From contig NC_082688.1 in the NCBI RefSeq assembly GCF_949987515.2, forward strand, positions 107,921,893 through 107,985,892: a DNA stretch of 64,000 nucleotides. The letters are read 5' to 3'. Both the position numbers and the translations under genes were made by a program. The notes beneath the pieces were generated by a model, which saw only the letters and a program-made list of their open reading frames with translations, was not told the DNA's origin and did not search any database. Below are positions 1-10,029 of this stretch, one piece after another. Each line of letters starts with the position of its first letter. The stretch's first letter is position 1. This DNA is from Delphinus delphis (taxonomy: Eukaryota > Chordata > Mammalia > Artiodactyla > Delphinidae).

Positions 1-976
1 TGTATTATAATTTTAAAATAATTTATCATCTCTTACCTACCTTCACTCCATCTCAGTCCAATGTGTATTTCATGTATTCTTCTCAAAGCTCATTAATCAA
101 ATTATATTAGGGATTTTATTAATTTTTAAGTATAACATCAAAAGAATGTCTCTTAATAGAATATTTACTGGTATTTAGTCAATTACAAGTGTTGACTATT
201 TGTTATGGGGAAACCCAGAAGGTAAACTCTGTATCTTTTCTTTTAAAAGCAAATCTTTACATTACTTATGAGAAAAGATTTTTTTTTAGAGTCTTACAAA
301 ATAGTATTATGAGAGTTAGCTGTTACCACAGGAGTGACTACAATTATCCAGAGAGAAAGATGGATGGAGCTGCGAGGAGTGTGGCTCTTTAAAACACAAA
401 TACAATAAAAACAAATATAAAAAGAAATCTAGGAACACACTGTCAGATCAGTGATAACAAAATTAGTGGAATACCGACCTCTGTAAATTCCCTTCTTCGT
501 AAAAGCAGTGAGAAAACTGTCAAAAAAAGTGACAACTTGTTCAGAACTCTGGTAATTAATCAGAGATGTGCAGTAATCCACGAATTAGTTTAATCAAGAA
601 AAACATCTGAATCTTGGTAAGAACAGTGGGATTTCTGGTGTTATAACTTGCCCTATTCCCATCCCCCTGTCTCGAGCTCCACGGTAGCATTGTAAGCCAA
701 TAGCCTACAATAACAGTAAAAACAGCAGCCTGGCAGCTACCAGAGGGGACAGAATGGAGTTTGAATTCCTTTAAAACCATATTCTTGGAAAATTGTCATT
801 ATTTAACCTGTCTGGAGGTTTTCTGGGATACCCCACTCACAAGACTTTTATTTGACCTAACTTGGAGCTTACCCTTTCCTGGAGATGTTTGTCAAATTTT
901 TAACGTCATGAGTACCTGAGGCAGTAGAGAACAGTGGGTGCAGACTAACCATGAATCTTAAAAGAAAAAGCAGCAG

Positions 977-1179
977 GGCTTCCCTGGTGGCGCAGTGGTT
1001 GAGAGTCCGCCTGCCGATGCAGGGGACACGGGTTCGTGCCCTGGTCCAGGAAGATCCCACATGCCGCGGAGCGGCTGGGCCTGAGAGCCATGGCTCCTGA
1101 GTCTGCGCGTCCGGAGCCTGTGCTCCGTAGCAGGAGAGGCCGCAACAGAGAGAGGCCCGCGTACTGCAAAAGAAAAAGA
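977..1179 (+). mobile_element. CHR-type tRNA-derived SINE
   Basis: The copy starts with the 'cttccctggtggcgcag' head, keeps the A box TGGCGCAGTGG and B box GGTTCGTGCC, and ends in an AAAAAG-rich tail. A perfect 17-bp target-site duplication, aaaagaaaaagcagcag, lies at 960-976 and 1180-1196. It sits in intron 1 in sense orientation. Confidence 0.93.
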
Positions 1180-1230
1180 AAAAGAAAAAGCAGCAGAATG
1201 ATATGTTCATAGGGGTTCAGAAAAGCTCCA

Positions 1231-1291
1231 CATCTAGAAGTCCACACGTTATGTACAAGGGCATCTAGAAGTCCACACGTTATGTACAAGG
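1231..1291 (+). repeat. 30-bp perfect tandem duplication, two copies
   Basis: The unit beginning catctagaagtccacacg and ending atgtacaagg occurs at 1231-1260 and again at 1262-1291, with one G between. The copies are identical, which suggests a recent slippage event or a local assembly artefact. Confidence 0.95.
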
Positions 1292-1311
1292 CTGTGAGCA
1301 TTCCGTATGGT

Positions 1312-1672
1312 GGGCTGAACTGCATCCTTCCAAAATTTCACATGTTTAAGTTCTAACTCCCAATATCTCAGAACATGACTTTATTTGTAGATAATTAAGG
1401 TATAATGGAGTCAAATTGGTGGACCCTAATCTGATATGACTGGTGTTCTTCTAGGAAGAGATTAAGACATAGACACACAAAGAGGAAGGACCATGTGAAG
1501 ACACAGAGAGAAGACGGCCACCTACAAGCAAGGATGGAGGCCCTCAGAGGAAACTAGCCCTGCCAACAACTTGGATTCCTAGCCTCCAGAATTGTGAGAA
1601 AATTAATTTCTGTTGTTTAAACCACCCAGTCAGTGGTAATTTGTTAAGAGAGTCCTGGCAAATGAATACACC
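1312..1672 (+). mobile_element. MLT1-like LTR fragment (ERVL-MaLR)
   Basis: The order of landmarks matches MLT1 LTRs in sense: 'ctgaactgcatccttcc', then 'ccatgtgaagacacag', 'cctccagaattgtgag' and 'ctgttgtttaaaccaccca'. It is an old, diverged LTR of a non-autonomous retrovirus-like element with no coding capacity. Subfamily is uncertain. Confidence 0.6.
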
Positions 1673-1904
1673 CAGGGCTATATGCATGCTCAGGAAGAAC
1701 CCAGAGAGACCCTGAATTCTCAACTCTGGAGGCCTTTGGGCCCTGTGTAAATAGGAGGTAAAGGCTAAGGCAGATTTGTCAACTGCCTGACTCAAAGTTG
1801 AAGCAAAACCCCATGAACTCAGGACCCCCAGCAAATACTATGAGATTTATTGGTCCTGGGAATTTTAAAAAATCCCTGTCCAATTATTAGCTGATCTCTA
1901 AGCT

Positions 1905-2184
1905 AAGTGAAAAGATATCGCATAGTCATATACGATAAATAATATAGACTTTACAGAATTTGTTCAGAAAAGTCAATTACTAGGCAAAGACCGTAAATCA
2001 GCTATTTTAAAAACATTCAAAGAGCTAAAAGAAACCATGCCTAAAGAACTGGAGAGAAAGTATGACAATAATGTCTCACCAAATACAAAATACCAACAGA
2101 GAGATAGAAATTACAGAAAGAACAGCAGAGAAATTTTGAATTTGAACGGTACAGTAACTAAAATGAAAAATTCACAGGAAGGCT
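1905..2184 (+). mobile_element. Ancient L1 ORF1-region fragment
   Basis: The stretch with 'gctaaaagaaaccatgcc', 'atgtctcaccaaatac' and 'gagatagaaattacag' resembles the coiled-coil coding region of old mammalian L1M ORF1, in sense. It is heavily mutated and has no useful reading frame. An MLT1-like LTR abuts it downstream. Confidence 0.55.
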
Positions 2185-2605
2185 TCTTGTAGTTTCCTCT
2201 GACTGCTGTAACAATTTACTACAAACTGGGTGGCATAAAACTGCAGAAATTTATTTTCTCAGAGTTCTGGATGCCAGAAGTCTGAAATCGGTTCACTGGG
2301 CCCAAAACAAGATGTGAGGAGGACCATGCTCCCTCAGAGGTTCTAGGGGAGACTCAGTCCCTTCCTATTCCAGCCTCTGTTGACCGCCGGCATTCTTGGC
2401 TACGGCCACATCACTCTAATCTCTGCTTCTCGGCCACACTGCCTTCCCTCTTCTGCCTGCCATCAAATATACCTCTGCATCTCTCTTCTAAGGATACATG
2501 TCACTGCATATAGGGCTGACATGGATAACCTATGATAATCTCCCCCATTCAGTGCAAAATGTGAGGGAATGCCAATTCAGCATACATAGTTAACTATAAT
2601 TTTTT
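2185..2605 (-). mobile_element. MLT1-like LTR fragment (ERVL-MaLR), antisense
   Basis: The + strand reads 'gactgctgtaacaattta', 'gggtggcataaaactgcag' and 'gttctggatgccagaag'. This is the reverse complement of the MLT1 3' end (poly-A signal region and 'ccacccagt' box). It is old and diverged, and its right edge is approximate. Confidence 0.55.
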
Positions 2606-4255
2606 TTAAAAAAGTAGAGAGGCACAGTATTACTGGTTCAGAGCCAGGTAAGTTGGTTTATTTGTTGGTGAAAGAATGTACTATTTTCTGACAACTGAAA
2701 GGAAGGGTTTTGCAAAGGAAATACAGGGAATAGTTTAGAAGCAGTAATATGTAGCTAGGAGAGCTCTGACAATGCCTTCTTCTGCCTGCTGTTCTTGGGC
2801 CATGGAAAGTGGACAAATGCTCCTTAAGAGGGCAGGTAAAAGTTACTTAAAACCAGATGGTAGAAGAAAGTTCTGGAGTTACTGAGAGGAGAGGAGTGTT
2901 GTTTTTCCTTTCATGATGATGATGATGATGACATTAGAATAAACTTTCCAGGGATCAGCATGGCAAGGAGTTCAACTCACCAGTAATAATCAGAGATAAA
3001 GGCTTACAAAGTAATATGGAACCAGAAGAATAGGGAGAGAAGAAGCTTCTGTTTAGAGAGAAAGAAAGAAAGACAGAGTCAAAGTTATTGAGAAGATAAG
3101 TGATTCAGAATGTCCAGAACTAGATATATCCTCTAGAACAGGGCAAGAGTTAATAGGTGCTGTTAACTGTGATACTATACTTTCAGAAATATTGTTCTCA
3201 CATTACCATTGACATTGGATTTTACCGTTGTGATTATGAATTACTGAATATATGTGTGTGGTAGATGATTTAATGGTGATGGCTCTAAGGTTTATTTTCC
3301 CTTCTTATTAAACATTCTGGCAGGAGGAATTTAATAACTTGATACTGCTGAGAGTGACCACAAAGGTTCAGGGTTTGGCGATGCTCTAAGTTGAGTGACA
3401 GAGCTGGGAGGACGTGATGACTGACAATCGCCAGGAAGTAACATCAGGTTGAATATAAATATTTCAAACAGATGTGTGTTCAGAAAGCCTGCTTCACTTT
3501 TCTGAGCAAACTCTGTGGATAAAAAGAATCATTTGATATTAGCAAGTAGGCCTAGACCTTCTGGGACCAACCTAGGTAAATGAGGAGCTGGTCGGGGGTT
3601 CAGTCATTTGTGGGCTTCTAGGATGAGCAGCTGCAGAAAAAGGAAAATGTTTGAATGAAAAAAATACAATAACCCTTTAACTTTCCTGGACACAGGTTCT
3701 CATTCCATAATAGCCGACTGCACAGACCACATTTATGGTAATTTCTCAAACTCCATGCACAAATTTTAGGTCTGAACAAAATGTACTGCGTATGAATGAC
3801 ACCAAGTGAAAGCAGAATGAATTGAACTGAGTATGTTACTAATATAGGAAGCACTCACTCTAATTGAAGAAAAGAACATTGTTGTTTAATCTATAGGACC
3901 GAAGTTTTATTACTGTTGAGAACAATTCTTAAAACTTGAAAGGTGATGTTCTTTTCCTCTATAAAAGCAATAAGAATTGTATTTCACAGCTGAACTTTCA
4001 TATTTTCTTATGTCTGAACAACTTAGGATAATTTTAGCTAAAAATTGCAATCAGAAATCAAATTTGGATAAATACAAATTTTGGAAGCCTAATAATTTGG
4101 AGTGGCTTTGTTTCCAGAGTTAACTCAAATATTGTCACTACTGAATACATGTGAAAAATTATAAATTCTGACTGTAAATCTATAAATACCTATCTGTTAC
4201 TATGATAATATTCATTATACAGTATATAAACCTTTTTTTGTTGTTTTATTGTTTT
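2606..4255. other. Intron 1 sequence without recognised elements
   Basis: AT-rich, apparently unique sequence. It has one short (ATG)n tract at 2913-2931 and a GAAA-rich patch near 3056-3075. No exon, RNA gene or clear transposon was recognised. Confidence 0.6.
2913..2931. repeat. (ATG)n microsatellite
   Basis: Six uninterrupted ATG units are followed by ATGAC. It is a short trinucleotide repeat in intron 1 and is not translated. Confidence 0.9.
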
Positions 4256-4273
4256 CAAACTGTATTTTTTTGT

Positions 4274-4471
4274 GTGTGTGTGGTACACGGGCCTCTCACT
4301 GTTGTGGCCTCTCCCGTTGCGGAGCACAGGCTCCGGACGCGCAGGCTTAGTGGCCATGGCTCACGGGCCCAGCCGCTCTGCGGCATGTGGGATCTTCCCG
4401 GACCGGGGCACGAACCCGTGTCCCCTGCATTGGCAGGCGGACTCTCAACCACTGTGCCACCAGGGAAGCCC
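4274..4471 (-). mobile_element. CHR-type SINE, antisense, just upstream of exon 2
   Basis: The + strand runs from 'gggcctctcactgttg' to 'ccaccagggaagccc', the reverse complement of the CHR consensus. An 18-bp perfect target-site duplication, caaactgtatttttttgt, lies at 4256-4273 and 4472-4489. The copy ends 152 bp before the GLRA3 exon 2 acceptor and contributes to the T-rich sequence there. Confidence 0.95.
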
Positions 4472-4623
4472 CAAACTGTATTTTTTTGTTTTATTGAACA
4501 TAAAGTTGCTTTTTGTTTTTTTTTTTTTTTTTGCTTAGCATTTTTATTTTCTATTTCTAGGTAACAACTGTTAGGAAGAGTTTTTCTTTGGGTAAAATCT
4601 GTATTATTTTTTCTCATTTGCAG

Positions 4624-4751
4624 CTTGGTTGCAACAAAGGAAACAGATAGTGCAAGGTCTCGAAGTGCCCCAATGTCACCTTCTGACTTTCTGGATAAAT
4701 TAATGGGAAGGACATCGGGGTATGATGCAAGAATCAGACCCAATTTTAAAG
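4624..4751 (+). CDS. GLRA3: GLRA3 exon 2 (glycine receptor alpha-3, N-terminal part)
   Basis: This is an internal coding exon of the glycine receptor alpha-3 subunit, a pentameric ligand-gated chloride channel of inhibitory synapses. The acceptor is a T-rich tract ending 'tttgcag' at 4623 and the donor is AAAG|gtaatt at 4752. The first C completes a codon from exon 1. The next 42 codons read [16 protein letters not shown], then [20 protein letters not shown], then IRPNFK, and the last G starts a glycine codon finished in exon 3. The [16 protein letters not shown] stretch matches my recollection of GLRA3 and separates it from GLRA1 (SAPKPMSP) and GLRA2. The later part is the start of the Cys-loop extracellular domain shared by all alpha subunits. 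The length of 128 bp is not a multiple of three, so skipping it would shift the frame. A SINE ends about 150 bp upstream and an L1 begins about 40 bp downstream. Confidence 0.95.
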
Positions 4752-4788
4752 GTAATTGTTTTACTTACTACAATATATGACATGTGTT

Positions 4789-5247
4789 TTATTTTTTATT
4801 ATGTTTTAACATCTTTATTGGAGTATGATTGCTTTACAGTAGTGTGCTAGTTTCTGCCCTGTAACAGAGTTAATCAGCTATACATATACATATATCCCCA
4901 TATCTCCTCCCTCTTGCATCTCCCTCCCTCCCACCCTCCCTATCCCACCCCTCTAGGTGGTCATAAAGCACCGAGCTGATCTCCCTGTGCTATGCGGCTG
5001 CTTCCCACTAGCTATCTATTTTACATTTGGTAGTGTATATAAGTTCATGCCACTCTCTCACTTCACCCCAGCTTACCTTTCCCCCTCCCCATGTCCTCAA
5101 GTCCATTCTCTACATCTGCATCTTTATTCCTGTCCTGCCCCTAGGTTTGTCAGAACCTTTTTATTTTTTTAGATTCCATATATATGTGTTAGCATATGGT
5201 ATTTGCTTTTCTCTTTCTGACTTACTTTACTCTGTATGACAGATGAT
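4789..5247 (-). mobile_element. L1 3' end, 5'-truncated, antisense
   Basis: The + strand shows 'caacatctttattggagtat'-like sequence with 'gtagtgtatataagttcatg' and 'ctgacttactttactctg'. This is the reverse complement of the young cetartiodactyl L1 3' UTR, also present in L1-A and L1-B. It starts about 40 bp after the exon 2 donor. No clear target-site duplication was seen. Confidence 0.85.
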
Positions 5248-5389
5248 TAAACAAGATAAATTTTCAAATTGATTTCCCCCCAAATTCTAAAGCTTATTTC
5301 CAATAATCCTCCAAGCACTATATTGGTCAAAGATATGTCTTGAAAGAAGAAATATATTCTCATATTAATAGCTCTCACAATTAGTCTTC

Positions 5390-5660
5390 TTTGGACCATA
5401 CAACATTACATTAGTTTGTGTACAATCTCATGATTTGATATGTTTATACATTATGAGATGATGATCGCAATGAGTTTAGGTACCATCTGTCACCATACAA
5501 AGTTGTTACAACATTGTTGACTATATTCCCTATGCTGTACATTACATCACCATTGACTTATTTATTTTACAGCTGGAAGTTCGTAACTTTTAATCTCCTT
5601 CACCTATTTCGATCATCACCCTACCACCTTCCCCTCTATTCCCTTGTCTATTTTCTTTCT
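5390..5660 (-). mobile_element. Older L1 3' end fragment, antisense
   Basis: The + strand text 'ttgtgtacaatctcatga', 'accatctgtcaccatacaaa' and 'ttccctatgctgtacattac' is the reverse complement of the common old mammalian L1 3' tail. It is diverged from the 4789-5247 copy and belongs to an older family. Confidence 0.65.
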
Positions 5661-5949
5661 CTTTTAAAAAATGTGCCTACTGAATCAAATGAACTAATTT
5701 AAAGTGGGTATTATATATGCTTTCCCTTCCAATTTGTCAAAAGCCAGGAATTAATACTGTGAGACTTTAGGGGCATGTCTATCAATAATGTGATATTCCA
5801 CTAGTCGAAGTTTTTTTGAAAAAAATAAAGGAGCAAAATTAACTATATATTTTTTAAAAAAGAATAGGAACAGAAATTTGCCAAACAGATGTGACAATAT
5901 GTTACAATAACTTAAATGATTTAGTATTCACTTCTTCATGGATTAAAAA

Positions 5950-6069
5950 AAAATTATTATTATTATTTTTTTTTTTTTGCTGTGCTGTGCAGCATGCAGG
6001 GCCTTAGTTCCCCGACCAGGGATGGAACCCATGTCCCTGCAGTGGAAGCACGGAGTCCTGACCACTGGA
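5950..6069 (-). mobile_element. Short older tRNA-derived SINE, antisense
   Basis: A poly-T head is followed by 'gctgtgctgtgcagcatg', 'ttccccgaccagggatgg' and 'cggagtcctgaccactgg'. This is an older CHR/Bov-tA-like cetartiodactyl SINE rather than the 200-bp young type. A 12-bp target-site duplication catggattaaaa lies at 5938-5949 and 6070-6081. Confidence 0.85.
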
Positions 6070-6081
6070 CATGGATTAAAA

Positions 6082-6536
6082 TCTTAATGAAAAAAAAAAA
6101 ACAACCTAGAAAATACCTAGGTAACTGATCAGACAATAGGAAAATGTTTTTAAAATATAAAATTATTGAGAAAAATCTGTATGTTTGACCTTTCAAGAAT
6201 TTATAAATTTCATACGAGGAAAAAAAAAATCTTAGTAGAGACATTCGCAGACAATTTGCAGAAGATAAATTAGAATATTCAACCTAATTAACAATCAATG
6301 AAGTGCAAATTATAATAATGTGACAGCATTTTCGCCTTTCAAATTATCAACATTTAACAATAATATTATTGATAATTATTTCAGTCTCAAACACATTATT
6401 ATAAAATTTATTTCTGGAATACTGATTTTAAATTTGTGATTGTTTTCACAAGTACATTTACATTAAAACAAAATTTACCTTCCAGACCATAGAAAAGAAC
6501 AATTATTAAAAAACTATAAAATGACTTTATTAAAAT
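6082..6536. other. AT-rich intron 2 spacer
   Basis: Low-complexity AT-rich sequence with A and T runs. No gene or recognisable element was seen. Confidence 0.6.
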
Positions 6537-6545
6537 GTAACTTTG

Positions 6546-6761
6546 GGGCTTCCCTGGTGGCGCAGTGGTTGAGAGTCCGCCTGCCGATGCAGGGGACACG
6601 GGTTCGTGCCTCGGTCCAGGAAGATCCCACATGCCGCAGAGCGGCTGGGCCCGTGAGCCATGGCCGCTGAGCCTGCGCGTCTGGAGCCTGTGCTCCTCAA
6701 TGGGAGAGGCCACAACAGTGAGAGGCCCGCATACCGCAAAAAAAAAAAAAAAAAAAAAAAA
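6546..6761 (+). mobile_element. CHR-type SINE
   Basis: Full-length consensus with the 'cttccctggtggcgcag' head and a pure A tail of about 24 bases at 6738-6761. The target-site duplication gtaactttg lies at 6537-6545 and 6762-6770. The long uninterrupted A tail suggests a young copy. Confidence 0.95.
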
Positions 6762-6770
6762 GTAACTTTG

Positions 6771-7687
6771 TATTTGCTCTTTTATATACTGCTAAGTTTG
6801 AAAAACTCTAGATGTAGACATTTTTCTTTAAACAAAATTATGATACTTATTTGTACTATTTTGTATCATTTCTCTAAAATAAGTACACCTTTTAAAAATC
6901 CTATTTGTTTGAGAGAAAACACTGCAGTACCAGGCATAAGCCACACAAACTGCAGGAAGATTGTGTTGCACATTGCCAGGCGGGTGTTATTTTGTATGTT
7001 TATCTGTTTGTTGTTTTATGATAATAGTAAAAATCATGTACCTGAATTGGGTAAAAATTATATTGTCCAAAAATATTAGTGATGAATAGCCTCAACAGAC
7101 CTTCAGCACAATTCTACTTTGAGGCAAACACTGCAAAAGGAAAATTGGTCACTTCCAGTGAGCATCTGTTTAATCTCTTTGATGGCTTTCCAGGCCTTTT
7201 ACAAAGAAGGTGCTATGAAAGTTCTTTGCACTAACTAGACTGCTAATTGGACGCCTCCATTCTTGCATTCTACCTCTTCTGTTTTTCTTTTCTGCCCAAT
7301 AGTTTCTCTTTTTTTCCTGCAGGAATAATTATGTTTATTCATCTTGTTTACTCTCTTGAAGCCATTAGTTTTCTTGCATGTGATGGAAATGCTTTGTCAT
7401 TGAGGAAGGGCTGAGTTGATTTGCCCAGGTGCTGATACATGTTTTGTCTGCTGTGTATGGAGAGAGATAGTTTTCTGCTGTTTCTCTCTCTGGGAAAGGA
7501 AATCTGACAGAGATGATACTGCCCTGGGCACAGCTTTGCTTTAGGTGAGTGTTGAGTGGCGAGGCTTTGGTCTGGGGTTCTCCAAATGCCAGAATAGCGA
7601 TGACTTTCGTTTTGAGGTACTGGCAGGAACCCTGTTTTCCCCAGTTACTTTTTTTTTTTTTTTTGCAAAGAGAAGTTGAATAAATTC
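6771..7687. other. Intron 2 sequence without recognised elements
   Basis: Mostly unique sequence with a T run at about 7649-7664. No exon-like signal with a protein match was seen. Confidence 0.55.
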
Positions 7688-7905
7688 TGGGAATCTAATG
7701 TATAGCCTTGAGATTATAGTTAACAGTACTCTATTATAGACTTAAAAGTTCTCACCACAAAAAAGAAACAGTAATTATGTGATGATGGAGGTGTTAGCTA
7801 ATGCTAAAGTCATCATCTTATTTCAGTATCAAATCAACACGTTGTACATCTTGAACTTACACAATGTTGTATGCCTTTTATATCTCAATAAAGCTGGAAA
7901 AAGAA
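7688..7905 (+). mobile_element. Old L1 3' end, sense
   Basis: Contains 'gattatagttaacagtac', 'acgttgtacatcttgaac' and 'tatctcaataaagctgg', the canonical 3' tail with polyadenylation signal of old mammalian L1s. It belongs to the same old class as 5390-5660 but in the opposite orientation. Confidence 0.7.
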
Positions 7906-9046
7906 AACATTTAAAAAGTCAGCATTGCTTACAGAATCATATTATTTCCAATCACCTTAATAAGCTATGTTTGCAAAAGGAAAAAAAAAGTTATGTGCAT
8001 CCTTCAAACCCATGGAAATTCCAGGCCATCCCGGCTCTAGGGGACTATGAATAAGGGAGCAGGGAGCTTCCTGAGACAGGCGTCTATGGCCTCCCCTGCT
8101 GCCCAACCTAACTACCCACCTCCTTTCCTGTGGATGATGACCCTGAACTTTGTGCCTCTTAGCACTTAGCTTCCTTCTCCATGCAGTTCTAATCATCATT
8201 TATTTTAGACTTTTCTCTGTTTTGTCTGTCAACCATTTTCTTCTGCCTTCTATATTTTATGTGATTAAACCAATTCTGACTTCCCTCTCGTTCTCTTTGG
8301 TGTGATATATCTAGTCTCATTTTTATTCAATAATATCATTTTTATGCATTTGGAGAGAAGAAAACTATGCTCGATCCTCCATCCTGAAATAGAAGTTTCC
8401 AGGAATCATTGGAAACTGGAAACCAGTTTAACAGACAAAAAGCGATTGCATAGAAAATAAAAGTACATCCATAGACAATAAAATATTATTTCACTAGACT
8501 ATCTACCAGCTTTTTCTAGATTTTGTTTCTTTCCTTTGACTCTATTGTTTAAGCCCTCAGTTGGTCTTTGATAACCTTAAAACTAATTTGGATTCAGGCA
8601 GAAAGTACTCTGTCAGCAATCACCTGTTTGTGTATTCCTCCTATATATTTATTGCATTTTCGTTAGGTTTTTTCATTCTGTCTCCAATGACCATTCTCTT
8701 TATCTAGAAATAACATTGTTCGCCTTCACTATGTCTCTGTGGTTTCTGTCTTTTCATCTGTAATATTTCTCTATATTAATCCTTTTCTCCCACATCACAA
8801 GTGCAATTTTCATACAGTCTCTTCTGCTATAACTCATTCTAGCCCCAGAATGGAATGTGTACCTATTACTCATTTCTGCACATATTTTTTTTCAGGGAAA
8901 GTGTTAGAATCTTCTTTATCCATTTTAATTATTCCTATCCATCCAGACACAATGCATCTTGAATAAAATTCACAGTTATTTTTTGAAAAAAACTGTATTT
9001 TCTATTTTCATGTAATACAAGGTCATTTTAACAAGAAAAATCTCTT
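7906..9046. other. Intron 2 sequence without recognised elements
   Basis: Moderately AT-rich and pyrimidine-rich in places. Some may be very old LINE, but nothing is clear enough to name and no gene is supported. Confidence 0.5.
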
Positions 9047-9062
9047 AAAAATAAGTCTTTCT

Positions 9063-9569
9063 CGAAATTGAGTTATTTGTAGTGAGGTGGATGGACCTAG
9101 AGTCTGTCATACAGAGTGAAGTAAGTCAGAAAGAGGAAAACAAATGCCATATGCTAACACATATATATGGAATCAAAAAAAAAATGGTCATGAAGAACCT
9201 AGGGGCAAGATGGGAATAAAGATGCAGACCTACTGGAGAACAGACTTGAGGATATGGGGAGGGGGAAGGGTAAGCTGGGACAAAGTGAGAGAGTGGCATG
9301 GACATACATACACTACCAAAAATAAAATAGATAGCTAGTGGGAAGCAGCCGCATAGCACAGGGAGATCAACTCGGTGCTTTGTGACCACCTAGAGGGGTA
9401 GGAGAGGGAGGGTGGGTGGGAGGGAGGGAGACTCAAGAGGGAAGGGATACGGGAACATATGTATATGTATAGCTGATTCACTTTGTTATAAAGCAGAAAC
9501 TAACACACCATTGTAAAGCAATTATACTCCAATAAAGATGTAAAAAAAAAAGTTGAAAACTTCAAAAAA
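9063..9569 (+). mobile_element. 5'-truncated L1 insertion, sense
   Basis: It begins in the last codons of ORF2 ('gagttatttgtagtgagg'), continues through the 3' UTR and ends after 'ccaataaagatgtaaaa' with an interrupted A tail. A 16-bp target-site duplication aaaaataagtctttct lies at 9047-9062 and 9570-9585. It is tail-to-tail with L1-A, only about 87 bp away. Confidence 0.93.
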
Positions 9570-10029
9570 AAAAATAAGTCTTTCTAAAACTGTAGATGAA
9601 CACCTGAAATGTTCACAGATTTAAATTCTGCACCCTATATTTTTAGATTTTGTTTCTTTTTTTTTTCAACATCTTTACTGGAGTATAATTGCTTTACAAT
9701 GTTGTGTTAGTTTCTGCTGTATAACAAAGTGAATCAGCTATATGCATATATATATATCCCCATATCCACTCTCTCTTGCATCTCCCTCCCCCCCCCACCC
9801 TATCCCATCCATCTAGGTGGTCACAAAGCACCGAGCTGATCTCCCTGTGCTATGCAGCTGCTTCCCACTAGCTATCTGTTTTACATTTGGTAGTGTATAT
9901 ATGTCCATGCGACTCTCTCACTTCATCCCAGCTTACCCTTCCCCCTCCCCGTGTCCTCAAGTCCATTCTCTATGTCTGCATCTTTATTCCTGTCCTGCCC
10001 TTAGGTTCATTAGAACCATTTTTTTTTTT

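Larger units (their letters stand above)
1..4623 (+). other. GLRA3: GLRA3 intron 1 (3' part)
   Basis: Intron 1 is inferred because exon 2 begins mid-codon at 4624, so exon 1 (5' UTR and signal peptide) must lie upstream. The segment holds a CHR SINE (977-1179), a tandem duplication (1231-1291), MLT1 pieces, an old L1 fragment and a second SINE (4274-4471). Stretches 1-959 and 2610-4255 are AT-rich and non-coding by eye. The small open frames there have no recognisable domains. Confidence 0.85.

Noticed and set aside
976..1060. SINE heads as functional tRNA genes
   Set aside because: They keep A and B box-like motifs but no cloverleaf, and sit inside dispersed SINEs with A tails and target duplications.
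4255..4743. 162-codon open frame on the - strand across the SINE and exon 2
   Set aside because: It is the antisense shadow of a SINE joined to GLRA3 exon 2, with a lysine run from the T tract and no domain.
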